Assembly: GCA_947175285.1 (NCBI GenBank)
Contig: CAMWMM010000068.1
Location: forward strand, 1-13,982
Length of the DNA: 13,982 bases
Reading direction: 5' to 3'
From: an uncultured Lachnospiraceae bacterium
Lineage (GTDB): Bacteria > Bacillota_A > Clostridia > Lachnospirales > Lachnospiraceae
Below are positions 5,940 to 12,031 of this stretch, piece by piece; the first letter of the stretch is position 1; the number at the start of each line of letters is the position of its first letter. The notes beneath the pieces were generated by a model. The model had not been told where the DNA came from, ran no database searches, and saw only the letters and a program-made list of their open reading frames with translations. The position numbers and the translations under genes are program-made.

Positions 5940-5960
5940 CTATCGTTATTTTTGCACCCA
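5940..5960. repeat. Truncated third copy of the 94-bp repeat
   Basis: The first 21 bases match the start of the repeat (CTATCGTTA and TTGCACCCA) with a change in the short A/T run between them; sequence then diverges. It lies just after copy 1 and just downstream of the DUF3888-like gene. It suggests past recombination or partial loss of a repeat. Confidence 0.5.
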
Positions 5961-6015
5961 TTGTTCCAGCTAACCTATTTATTATGTTAGATTATCATCT
6001 CAGTTTCTGATTTTC

Positions 6016-6468
6016 TCATTCTAACGGTTTTATAAGATAGTTTTGAAACCTTTCCGGCGCTTCATAATTTTTTAAGTGTTCATAATTTGACAGTTTCTTA
6101 TTTCCCATTGAATCCACAAAATAAGATAACTCATCATATCCTAGCGGATTATGTGCGCCTATCTGTGGCGTTACGCCAAATTTTATTGTTATAAGCCCTG
6201 GCTCCTTCTTCTCAACATCCACAATCATTACTTCGTAGTTGTAAACTTCAATCTCGCCGGAATAATATTCTGAATAAAAACCAGTAACCTCATCTGTGAT
6301 TTCTTTGATAAACAATGCTATAACCAACTCGTCTGTAATTTCTTTCTCTGTTGTTGCACCCACATTTAATGTTTCTTTTATAGGATTTTTATTCTTTCCA
6401 TAAACACTAAGCAAAATAAATGCCAGCAATATCATAGAACAAGCAGTTAATACCCTATGTTTTTTCAT
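6016..6468 (-). CDS. DUF3888-like exported or membrane-anchored protein
   Basis: This 150-aa protein has a basic N-terminus (MKKHR) followed by a hydrophobic stretch, residues 8-23 (TACSMILLAFILLSVYG), giving a signal peptide or membrane anchor; no clear lipobox, though Cys10 is inside the hydrophobic run. The mature part runs from a helix (KEITDELVIALFIKEITDEV) through YNYEVMIVDVEKK and ITIKFGVTPQIGAHNPLGYDE to FVDSMG. The GAHNPxGxD block and the alternating strand pattern recall DUF3888 proteins of Firmicutes, small exported proteins of unknown function; the match is by eye. No strong Shine-Dalgarno sequence precedes the ATG. A promoter-like element at 6584-6613 points towards it. It is enclosed by the two 94-bp repeats. 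Confidence 0.7.
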   Translation of the reverse strand: MKKHRVLTACSMILLAFILLSVYGKNKNPIKETLNVGATTEKEITDELVIALFIKEITDEVTGFYSEYYSGEIEVYNYEVMIVDVEKKEPGLITIKFGVTPQIGAHNPLGYDELSYFVDSMGNKKLSNYEHLKNYEAPERFQNYLIKPLE

Positions 6469-6583
6469 AAAACACCATGAACTTTTTTATTACTATATTT
6501 ACACTATTAGACTGTGCAATATTCCGCTAAGGAGTATGTTTCTTAATCCATACTTCTGTGTTCGTCCGTTTTTCCAGCAACAT

Positions 6584-6613
6584 AATTATACCTCAATTCT
6601 TTACAAATTTCCA
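6584..6613 (-). promoter_or_regulatory. Promoter-like 30-bp dispersed repeat, copy B; likely promoter of the DUF3888-like gene
   Basis: On the minus strand TGGAAA (6613-6608) and TATAAT (6590-6585) are 17 bases apart. The copy at 509-538 shares 28 of 30 bases. This one points at the DUF3888-like gene, whose start lies about 115 bases downstream, giving a leader of about 100 bases. Confidence 0.5.
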
Positions 6614-6716
6614 GTCGTCCCAGTGAACCCCTCCAAGCCTGAAAACCCTTGATTTCAAGCCACTTTATTATGCCTTTGCCAAATCATTCAAAATTCCTAT
6701 GGCATCAATTATTTAT

Positions 6717-6746
6717 AGCCGCTTGGGCGGCTGTTAATGATTTTTT
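6717..6746 (+). terminator. Weak hairpin AGCCGC-TTGG-GCGGCT
   Basis: A perfect six-bp GC-rich stem with a four-base loop (6717-6732) is followed by six T residues only after eight other bases (6741-6746). The gap makes a functional intrinsic terminator doubtful, and no plus-strand gene precedes it. Confidence 0.3.
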
Positions 6747-6767
6747 ATCCCCTAAATGGCACAAATC

Positions 6768-6861
6768 CCTATCGTTAAAATTTGCACCCAAAGTCATGCT
6801 TAGGTGCATTGTATCAAATTGTGGAACGCAAGCCATATTGCGTGTCCAAATTGATACAATT
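6768..6861. repeat. 94-bp structured direct repeat, copy 2
   Basis: Same unit as 5834-5927 with three substitutions. Here the element is bounded by ATCGTT (6771-6776) and AACGAT (6863-6868), a six-base terminal inverted repeat. In the first hairpin the copy-2 change turns a C-G pair into G-U on the minus-strand RNA but into a C-A mismatch on the plus strand, so a minus-strand RNA would keep the fold. Confidence 0.85.
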
Positions 6862-6933
6862 CAACGATGCACCCTCTCACAAACGGCTTAAAATTGGCAT
6901 TTCTTCATAATAAATGCATATCCTTTTCGGCAA

Positions 6934-6966
6934 TAAAAAATCCAGACCGAAGTCCAGATTTTTTAT
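6934..6966 (-). terminator. Terminator with UUCG tetraloop after the 82-aa gene
   Basis: On the minus strand TCTGGAC-TTCG-GTCTGGA folds with two G-U pairs, is preceded by A residues and is followed by six T residues. On the plus strand the same positions give A-C mismatches, so the terminator works for the minus strand. It immediately follows the stop codon at 6966. Confidence 0.85.
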
Positions 6967-7214
6967 TATATCTTTCGTTCCTCCCCACCCTCACGGATAA
7001 ACCTGTGAGCCTCGCTTGGTCGCAAATCCCAATATTTACACAGAAGCCTTTCGATGGTTTCTTCCTCGACATTTGCATCAAGCAAGGCTGCTGCCGCCCT
7101 CGTTATATCCATTATTTGGATTCGAGAGACTTCATCATCTATCCTCTCCTGTACCATCTCCTGGACACCGCTCTGTATTCCATCCAATAGTTCTCTTCCC
7201 ATACCTGATGACAT
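6966..7214 (-). CDS. 82-aa hypothetical protein, partner of the upstream nuclease-like gene
   Basis: I do not recognise the family. GGAGGG six bases before ATG 7214 is an excellent ribosome binding site, and the UUCG terminator follows at once, so this is a real gene. The product is entirely helical by appearance: an N-terminal amphipathic part (LLDGIQSGVQEMVQERIDDE), then ITRAAAALLDANVEEETIER and LLCKYWDLRPSEAHRFIREG, which looks like a small helix-turn-helix-like or three-helix bundle. It is acidic, without signal or membrane segment. It lies 40 bases downstream of the PD-(D/E)XK gene on the same strand, so the two probably form an operon. A regulator, antitoxin or immunity-like partner is possible but not shown. 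Confidence 0.75.
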   Translation of the reverse strand: MSSGMGRELLDGIQSGVQEMVQERIDDEVSRIQIMDITRAAAALLDANVEEETIERLLCKYWDLRPSEAHRFIREGGEERKI

Positions 7215-7254
7215 ATGTATCCCTCCATTTCATCATTTTAATACCTTTGATGTT

Positions 7255-7776
7255 CTACTCTTCTTCGGACAATTTCGCAACGTCAACTTTATCCGCATCA
7301 CCCGCAAATTTGCTTAAATCTAAAGCGACTTTATTAAAGAATGCTTCCGCCCGGTATGGCTCCATTAACGGAGCATTTCTCTTGTTGTATTTAATACCAT
7401 ATTCCGGCTTGCTTTTTAATTCCGGCTTGTCATATGAATAGTCAACAAACAAGGCATTCGGTGTTTTCCATACAGTTGAAGGGAACACATATACATCTGG
7501 CAGAAATCCATCCTGAAAGCGTAGGTAGCATATCAAGAATTTATCATCCAACATAATCTTGTCCTTCCTGATATACATATAATTATCAAGACGCACTGCC
7601 TTTACTTGGATTTCATAAAAGACTCCGTTATATTTTGCCACAAAGTCCACGCCGTGATCATCCACCTCAGAAGTATAGACATCAAAACCATATGACGCGA
7701 ATTCCATCTTTGCATAATATTCTGCATAGCGTCCGAGCTGCAGATGGTTCAGTTGGCTCCAGTTCAAATTCGGCAT
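7255..7776 (-). CDS. PD-(D/E)XK nuclease-like protein (DUF4365/Hjc-like)
   Basis: This 173-aa protein opens with LGRYAEYYAKMEFASYGFDV, the helix carrying an early Glu (Glu19) common in Holliday-junction-resolvase-like folds. It then has DDHGVDFVAKYNGVFYEIQV: Asp44 and the E-x-Q-x-K motif (Glu55, Gln57, Lys59) are the metal-binding and catalytic residues of restriction-endonuclease-like folds. The C-terminal half (VYVFPSTVWKTPNALFVDYS) continues the family pattern and ends in an acidic tail. AGGAG lies six bases before the ATG. Length suits a single-domain nuclease. The 82-aa gene follows on the same strand. Relatives occur in DUF4365 proteins of defence and mobile loci; substrate unknown. Catalytic residues appear intact. 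Confidence 0.8.
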   Translation of the reverse strand: MPNLNWSQLNHLQLGRYAEYYAKMEFASYGFDVYTSEVDDHGVDFVAKYNGVFYEIQVKAVRLDNYMYIRKDKIMLDDKFLICYLRFQDGFLPDVYVFPSTVWKTPNALFVDYSYDKPELKSKPEYGIKYNKRNAPLMEPYRAEAFFNKVALDLSKFAGDADKVDVAKLSEEE

Positions 7777-7905
7777 AATTAGCTCCTCTCATTACTCAAT
7801 TGACATGATACCAGGAATACACCACTCCCATAATGCCATTTCTATACCAGTTGAAATCATGCCAGTTTCACTTCTCACAACTTCAATTCCGTTTTTAATA
7901 ATATA

Positions 7906-8290
7906 TTATAACCTTGGTACAAGAAGCTTCTTATCCGCTTCTGAAATCTTCATCGCCTCCATTGCTTGCTCTGCTGTCCATTTCATAGTTTCCATGAGGT
8001 TTTTAACTAAACTGGCTTTTTCATCTAAAACTCTTTTTTCTGCCAAATCCTCAAATGCCTGACACATAATTCCCTGATCTCCTTCTGTTTCCTTAAAATT
8101 TATCACTTCCAACATCTTTAAATCATATCACTGCAGAATAACATTCAGCAACAGTTCTGTAGCCTCTACGTTCCTGTCAAACATTAGTGTCATCAGATTA
8201 TCATCCAAAAGTAATAATATTTCTACCAACCTTTCCTGCTATTTATTCTCAATGATACACGCTAACTCATAGAATTTGATTTGATTGGCT
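7906..8290 (-). pseudogene. Rpn-family PD-(D/E)XK transposase/nuclease with its middle deleted
   Basis: The upstream frame reads an Rpn-like N-terminus: LVEILLLLDDNLMTLMFDRN, then VEATELLLNVILQ, with TAG at 8241-8239 and TGA at 8130-8128. It continues as DLKMLEVI and jumps at once to the family's C-terminal region: NFKETEGDQGIMCQAFEDLA, then LVKNLMETMKWTAEQAMEAM, ending at 7906. Intact proteins of about 300 aa carry the nuclease core (LDIYA... / DIEVQR) between these blocks; here about 200 residues are gone. The stretch after the last stop (8115-7906) is an open 69-codon frame with an ATG but no clear ribosome binding site. Rpn proteins promote recombination-linked DNA cleavage. This copy cannot cleave. 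Confidence 0.8.
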
Positions 8291-8338
8291 TCCTTCTTTT
8301 TTCAAATAATTTGATCCCTGATTCCCAAGTTTTCAATT

Positions 8339-9298
8339 TTACACATCCACAGTCCGCAGATAACTTCCCATCAAAACCAGCAGGTTTGTTCCCTCTGTTT
8401 CCATGACAGGAATATCTGCTCCTGATGCAGTCATCATACGGAACCGATCCATAATGGCAAGCATGTCTTCCGCATCGCTTTCCTGCTGTTCCCTTGATTC
8501 TGGTATTTCATCGAACATTCTTCCGGTTTCAGGTGCTTCCTGTTCGGTTGCCTGTTCAAATTCAGGTGTTTCCTCTTCCTTGGAAAAAGAAACTGTATCG
8601 TGGGAAACCGGAGTCTTTCTTTTTGAGAACCAATGGCGTTTCCCTTTATTTCCGCCCTTATAAAACTGATATAATTCATTTCCCGCAAGTTCGCCTGCCA
8701 CTGATGCAGTAATACTTCCTGCAAGAATCCTGTTCTCCTCTGCACCAAGCCGGGTTGTGGCAAACCGATAGCGGGAATTGATTTCCTCCGTCCCCTGTCC
8801 TTCCTCAATACATTCCAGATAAGCATTCAGGTATTCTTCATCTACAATATTCCGCTGCCGTTCTGCATCCCGCATCGTGCTGATGCCATAATATTCCCTA
8901 GCCTGGGCGCAATTCTGTCCATTTTTTATCAGTTTCATCACATCATCCGCCGAAACCTCGTCAAGATATAATGCGTCATATACCCCGCAACAATAAAGGA
9001 TATGTGCATATTCATCCCCGTTATGGCATCGGTCCATAAGAAAAATAATACGGTTGTTTCCTAAGTCCGCAAGCTGCTGGATTTCTTCCGCTGTATAAGG
9101 GCTTGCACCCTGCAGATTTTCTTCAAGAATAATCAATATCCCTTCCTGCTGTTGTTTTGCGTATTGGTAAATTCCCTCTTTGCGGTAGCGGCAAACCGAC
9201 TGCAGGCAGGGTATCTTCCTTGCGGCTGCCTGTTCTAAATTTCCCCTGATCTGTCGGCTGACCGGAAGGGTTAGTCCAAATAATATTTTCCGTTCCAA
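8339..9298 (-). CDS. Hypothetical protein with receiver-like N-terminal domain
   Basis: This 319-aa protein starts at TTG 9298, four bases after the stop of the preceding gene, with AAAGGG nine bases upstream; the ATG at 9304 leads only to a ten-codon frame. Residues 1-125 alternate strands and helices like a CheY or CpaE-type receiver domain: KILFGLTL, GILIILEENL, NRIIFLMDR, YDALYLDEV. No phospho-acceptor Asp is obvious, so it would be a pseudo-receiver. Residues 125-220 are helical (REYYGISTMRDAERQRNIVD), ending in a small-residue stretch LAGSITASVAGELAGNEL. A charged, acidic linker (about 235-280) follows, then a short C-terminal helix. It is translationally coupled with the 128-aa gene and divergent from the 626-aa gene. 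CpaE-like regulation of a secretion or transfer apparatus is a guess. Confidence 0.7.
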   Translation of the reverse strand: MERKILFGLTLPVSRQIRGNLEQAAARKIPCLQSVCRYRKEGIYQYAKQQQEGILIILEENLQGASPYTAEEIQQLADLGNNRIIFLMDRCHNGDEYAHILYCCGVYDALYLDEVSADDVMKLIKNGQNCAQAREYYGISTMRDAERQRNIVDEEYLNAYLECIEEGQGTEEINSRYRFATTRLGAEENRILAGSITASVAGELAGNELYQFYKGGNKGKRHWFSKRKTPVSHDTVSFSKEEETPEFEQATEQEAPETGRMFDEIPESREQQESDAEDMLAIMDRFRMMTASGADIPVMETEGTNLLVLMGSYLRTVDV

Positions 9299-9302
9299 AA
9301 CA

Positions 9303-9689
9303 TCAATCCCTTTCTGTCATTTCTGCCCCCTGGTATTCCTCCCATACAGAGGCATGTGTATTGACTGGCAGAATCAGTCTTTTATTTGATGCGGTAAACG
9401 GTACCATGATATCAATACCCTTTCCTTTTCTGATAAGGCTTATTGTATACTCAGCCACTGCTTCCAGATATTCTTCTTTCATGCCCGACAAGAACTGTGC
9501 TGCAGGTATTGCGAATTTTCCCTTTGCCTCTGATGCTTCCGCTATATCACGGATTGCCTGAATCCATTTGTCTCTCTGGTCCACAAGGTTTTTTGTGTCC
9601 TCCCCACCTGCGAGCAGTTCTTTCGCTGCATCCCTCAATATCTGACATTCACGGTATTGTATTTCCACGCCGTTATTTTCATATCTCAT
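9303..9689 (-). CDS. Hypothetical protein, 128 aa, first gene of the minus-strand pair
   Basis: ATG 9689 is preceded by GGGGG seven bases upstream; a longer in-frame start at 9746 overlaps the promoter and lacks a ribosome binding site, so the shorter form is preferred. The product is mostly helical: VEIQYRECQILRDAAKELLA, a charged middle (DQRDKWIQAIRDIAEASEAK), YLEAVAEYTISLIRKGKG, then a strand-like end (IDIMVPFTASNKRLILPVNT). No known motif is visible. Its TGA lies four bases before the TTG start of the 319-aa gene. Shape and pairing suggest a small cytoplasmic partner of that protein; function unknown. Confidence 0.7.
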   Translation of the reverse strand: MRYENNGVEIQYRECQILRDAAKELLAGGEDTKNLVDQRDKWIQAIRDIAEASEAKGKFAIPAAQFLSGMKEEYLEAVAEYTISLIRKGKGIDIMVPFTASNKRLILPVNTHASVWEEYQGAEMTERD

Positions 9690-9716
9690 TTTCCATCCCC
9701 CACTTCCTTTTTTTCT

Positions 9717-9746
9717 ATTGTAAACGCATGGGGTCGGGAAAGTCAA
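9717..9746 (-). promoter_or_regulatory. Promoter of the 128-aa/319-aa gene pair
   Basis: On the minus strand TTGACT (9746-9741) and TACAAT (9722-9717) are separated by 18 bases, 28 bases upstream of the 128-aa start codon. Both hexamers match the housekeeping consensus at five of six positions. Confidence 0.6.
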
Positions 9747-9904
9747 AATTCTGCCAATATTTTTTTATTCTATCGGTTATTTTCTTTTTTTGCAAACTGC
9801 CAAAAGACCACTTTCTGCTTTTTTGGCATACCAACACATATTGCTTCCAGTTTTCTTCCCTTTTGATAAAAAAATATACATAAAATCCATCTGATATCCG
9901 CTTT

Positions 9905-9917
9905 ACGACAACGTCGT
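9905..9917. promoter_or_regulatory. Palindrome ACGACAACGTCGT in the divergent region
   Basis: Five-base arms ACGAC and GTCGT around AAC lie about midway in the 316-base gap between divergent transcription units. It is a possible operator controlling one or both directions. No regulator gene is adjacent. Confidence 0.3.
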
Positions 9918-9934
9918 ACTTACTGATTGTTGCC

Positions 9935-9964
9935 TTGCCCGGTCAGCTCCTTTACGCTTATTAT
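9935..9964 (+). promoter_or_regulatory. Possible promoter of the 626-aa gene
   Basis: TTGCCC (9935-9940) and TATTAT (9959-9964) are separated by 18 bases, about 40 bases upstream of the TTG start. The -35 hexamer is mediocre, the -10 good. Another assignment nearby cannot be excluded. Confidence 0.4.
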
Positions 9965-10005
9965 ATCTTGCCAATAATTATATTTTGAGATAGGAGGAGA
10001 ACTCT

Positions 10006-11886
10006 TTGAAACAAACATTACGACTTCCCGCCTGCCACCGCAATGTAAAAGGCGGCGGGGATACTGCTGATAAACTATATACTCTTGCTACAAAAGCGGC
10101 ACCTTGCCATATGGAGGGTATTACAGAACAGGATTTCCATTCCCTTCTTTTAGCCTCCCATGACATTCCTGCCGACCATCCGTTACCTAAAACTATCGGA
10201 AATCTTTCCTGCTTTACAGTTATCTCCGAATACAAATGTGGATATATCTGCCATATGTGTCCCTATGCGAAGCGGAACAAAAATGAAATGGAAACAGAGG
10301 AAAGCCTTCTGCTCTCCTTTGCCATAAAAAACTATAATAATCTTCAGTTCCTAAAAGATGCGGGATTGGACAACCAGAAGTTTAGTTCCCTGTTTCTGCT
10401 CAATGACCGTCCGAATGGGAAGATTGTACCAACGCTTCCTTTGCTGAAACTTTCCTATCATTACATGGAGTGTATGGTTGACCCAAAAACGGATTTTTCC
10501 AATCTTCCTTCCATGATAGCAGGTGCGCTGGATCAGAACAACAAAGGCAAACTGCTTCCGCAGAATGTACAGACCATACGGGAGTATCTGACAAAACTGC
10601 AAAAGAACGGAAACGGTATATCGCAGGACAAAATTACAGATGTTTTAAACCGTATGCTGCATCCAACTCAAACCGCCCCTGTGCCATTAAAGGAAACAGA
10701 GAATGCTATTTCCGGTTCTGTCATACCGTGTACAGCTGATAAACCGGAAAAACAGGAGTGTATTGCAGGATTGCTTGATAAAACGCCCGATGCAGAAAAG
10801 GCTCCTGCCTTACCACCCGTCTCAGAGCTGCCTTATAAATCAGAATTTCATGCAGACAGGATTGTGCCAAAAGCAAAGAAAACTGAAGCTGAACCACCTT
10901 CTGATGCGGAATCCGAACCAGAGGAAGAATCCCTATATCTTCCCGCTGTCTTCTCCCCAAATGAAGCGGAACGAACCGGATTTCCTTTTTACTGCATTTC
11001 GGAGAATATTGCGGATCTGCAACGGCTTGAAATTTTTTTGCAGTTTAATCCGATTGTCGGGACGGAAATCGTTGAAGATATGACAACTCAAAAACAGATG
11101 GTGCTGCTCTGTGCCTCCGGTCAATTTTATTACATAAATCCGGATCATCAACAGGCACTTTCCTTATTGCGCCTTTATTTTGCCAAAAGTGCCATCCGTC
11201 GTCAGATTTGCATGGAGCCATATAAGTTGTACCATTTTCTGCAGACAAATGGGATATATCATAAAAATGTATATTCCCTGCGAACCGTATATAAACTGTT
11301 AGCGGAAGCCAGAGGCAGTCAAAGCGTGAAAACACCCTCCGCGATGGTCAAAGAGCTAACCTCTAAGACAAACCTATACGAGTATTCCCCTTATATCTTT
11401 ACCATGCTCCAATATATTAAAATGTACGATGTGCTTTCTTCTCAAGAGCTCTTGAATAAAAAAGAAGCGCAGGACAAGCTGCGGATGCTTTCCCATATAG
11501 ACTCACTGCTTGGTATTTCCTATGAACTGCGGGATGTTGCGGAAACAGCAGATCCTTTGTTCCATCTCGATGAAAAAAGAAATTATCATTTTCTTTACCG
11601 TCCGGAAATCAAAATGAAAGAAGGGATTTACTCCGTAACCTTCTCTTTTTCATCAAAAAACCCTTGCGGCTCCCTTGTTACGGACATACTCTATCGGATT
11701 GCAAGAAAAGACCTTGCCAAAATACAAGGTTATCGGCTGTTGCAGTACCATCAGGATTCCTTTACGGTTGCCACGGCTGCGCAATATTATGAACAGCTCT
11801 GCGAAGTTGTTTCAAACCTCGCGACTTACCTTGCCGAGAAACAGAACCTTATACCATTAATCATAAAGGAAAATATCATAAAATAA
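10006..11886 (+). CDS. Large hypothetical protein, apparently a degenerate family A DNA polymerase derivative
   Basis: Translation starts at TTG 10006, with GGAGG seven bases upstream. Residues 1-100 carry a Cys cluster (Cys78-x3-Cys82-x2-Cys85, KCGYICHMCPYAKR), likely a small zinc site. Residues 215-325 are a Pro/Glu-rich linker. Residues 326-440 (FYCISENIADLQRLEIFLQF, QMVLLCASGQFYYINPDHQQ, then YKLYHFLQTNGIYHKNVYSL) resemble the 3'-5' exonuclease-like domain of DNA polymerase I but lack its catalytic acids. Residues 552-605 (NPCGSLVTDILYRIARKDLA, YRLLQYHQDSFTVAT) resemble the last palm helix and motif C, with HQD where polymerases have HDE. Motif A and the O-helix are absent, so it should not polymerise DNA. 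A structural role in element replication is inferred. Its stop codon lies inside the 25-bp repeat that begins the ATPase unit, so the original C-terminus may have differed. Confidence 0.7.
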   Translation: MKQTLRLPACHRNVKGGGDTADKLYTLATKAAPCHMEGITEQDFHSLLLASHDIPADHPLPKTIGNLSCFTVISEYKCGYICHMCPYAKRNKNEMETEESLLLSFAIKNYNNLQFLKDAGLDNQKFSSLFLLNDRPNGKIVPTLPLLKLSYHYMECMVDPKTDFSNLPSMIAGALDQNNKGKLLPQNVQTIREYLTKLQKNGNGISQDKITDVLNRMLHPTQTAPVPLKETENAISGSVIPCTADKPEKQECIAGLLDKTPDAEKAPALPPVSELPYKSEFHADRIVPKAKKTEAEPPSDAESEPEEESLYLPAVFSPNEAERTGFPFYCISENIADLQRLEIFLQFNPIVGTEIVEDMTTQKQMVLLCASGQFYYINPDHQQALSLLRLYFAKSAIRRQICMEPYKLYHFLQTNGIYHKNVYSLRTVYKLLAEARGSQSVKTPSAMVKELTSKTNLYEYSPYIFTMLQYIKMYDVLSSQELLNKKEAQDKLRMLSHIDSLLGISYELRDVAETADPLFHLDEKRNYHFLYRPEIKMKEGIYSVTFSFSSKNPCGSLVTDILYRIARKDLAKIQGYRLLQYHQDSFTVATAAQYYEQLCEVVSNLATYLAEKQNLIPLIIKENIIK

Positions 11887-11897
11887 TTTGGCGGCGC
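11873..11897. repeat. 25-bp direct repeat at the start of ATPase unit 1
   Basis: Identical to 13415-13439. It contains the TAA stop of the 626-aa gene and GGCGGCGC, the left arm of a terminator that is complete only in the second copy. It marks the left edge of homology between the two tandem ATPase units, 1542 bases apart. Confidence 0.8.
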
Positions 11898-11947
11898 TTC
11901 TTTCTGTTAGTGTCTTTTCTAAAACAATAATAATTTTGTGATATAGG

Positions 11948-11976
11948 TTGTAATTTTCATGCATTAGACATATAAT
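11948..11976 (+). promoter_or_regulatory. Promoter of the DUF4143 ATPase gene
   Basis: TTGTAA (11948-11953) and a perfect TATAAT (11971-11976) are 17 bases apart, giving a leader of about 50 bases. The leader carries a direct repeat (ATAAAAATGTGA at 11975-11986 and 12007-12018) that could bind a regulator. In the second unit the -10 has changed to TGTAAT. Confidence 0.65.
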
Positions 11977-12031
11977 AAAAATGTGATTATGAAACACATA
12001 AACATAAATAAAAATGTGAAGGTATATATCT

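Larger units (their letters stand above)
6469..6933. other. Intergenic region with promoter-like element, hairpin and repeat copy 2; no gene
   Basis: It contains the promoter-like repeat 6584-6613, a six-bp GC hairpin at 6717-6732 with T residues eight bases later, and the second 94-bp repeat. Plus-strand frames such as 6649-6891 lack ribosome binding sites and run through the repeat, so they are not called. Confidence 0.5.

Noticed and set aside
5834..5960. CRISPR array
   Set aside because: There are only two full copies nearly 1 kb apart, each 94 bases long; no regular repeat-spacer pattern exists.
5834..6861. The 94-bp repeats as integron attC sites
   Set aside because: They fold into hairpins and flank one gene, but they lack the GTTRRRY core site and no integron integrase is visible.
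9443..9883. 146-aa plus-strand frame opposite the 128-aa gene
   Set aside because: It is antisense to a gene with a good promoter and ribosome binding site, and its low-complexity Phe/Leu-rich translation is typical of a shadow frame.
10237..10263. CxxxCxxC cluster in the 626-aa protein as a radical SAM motif
   Set aside because: The spacing fits, but the following sequence shows none of the barrel strands or other radical SAM motifs; a small zinc site is more likely.
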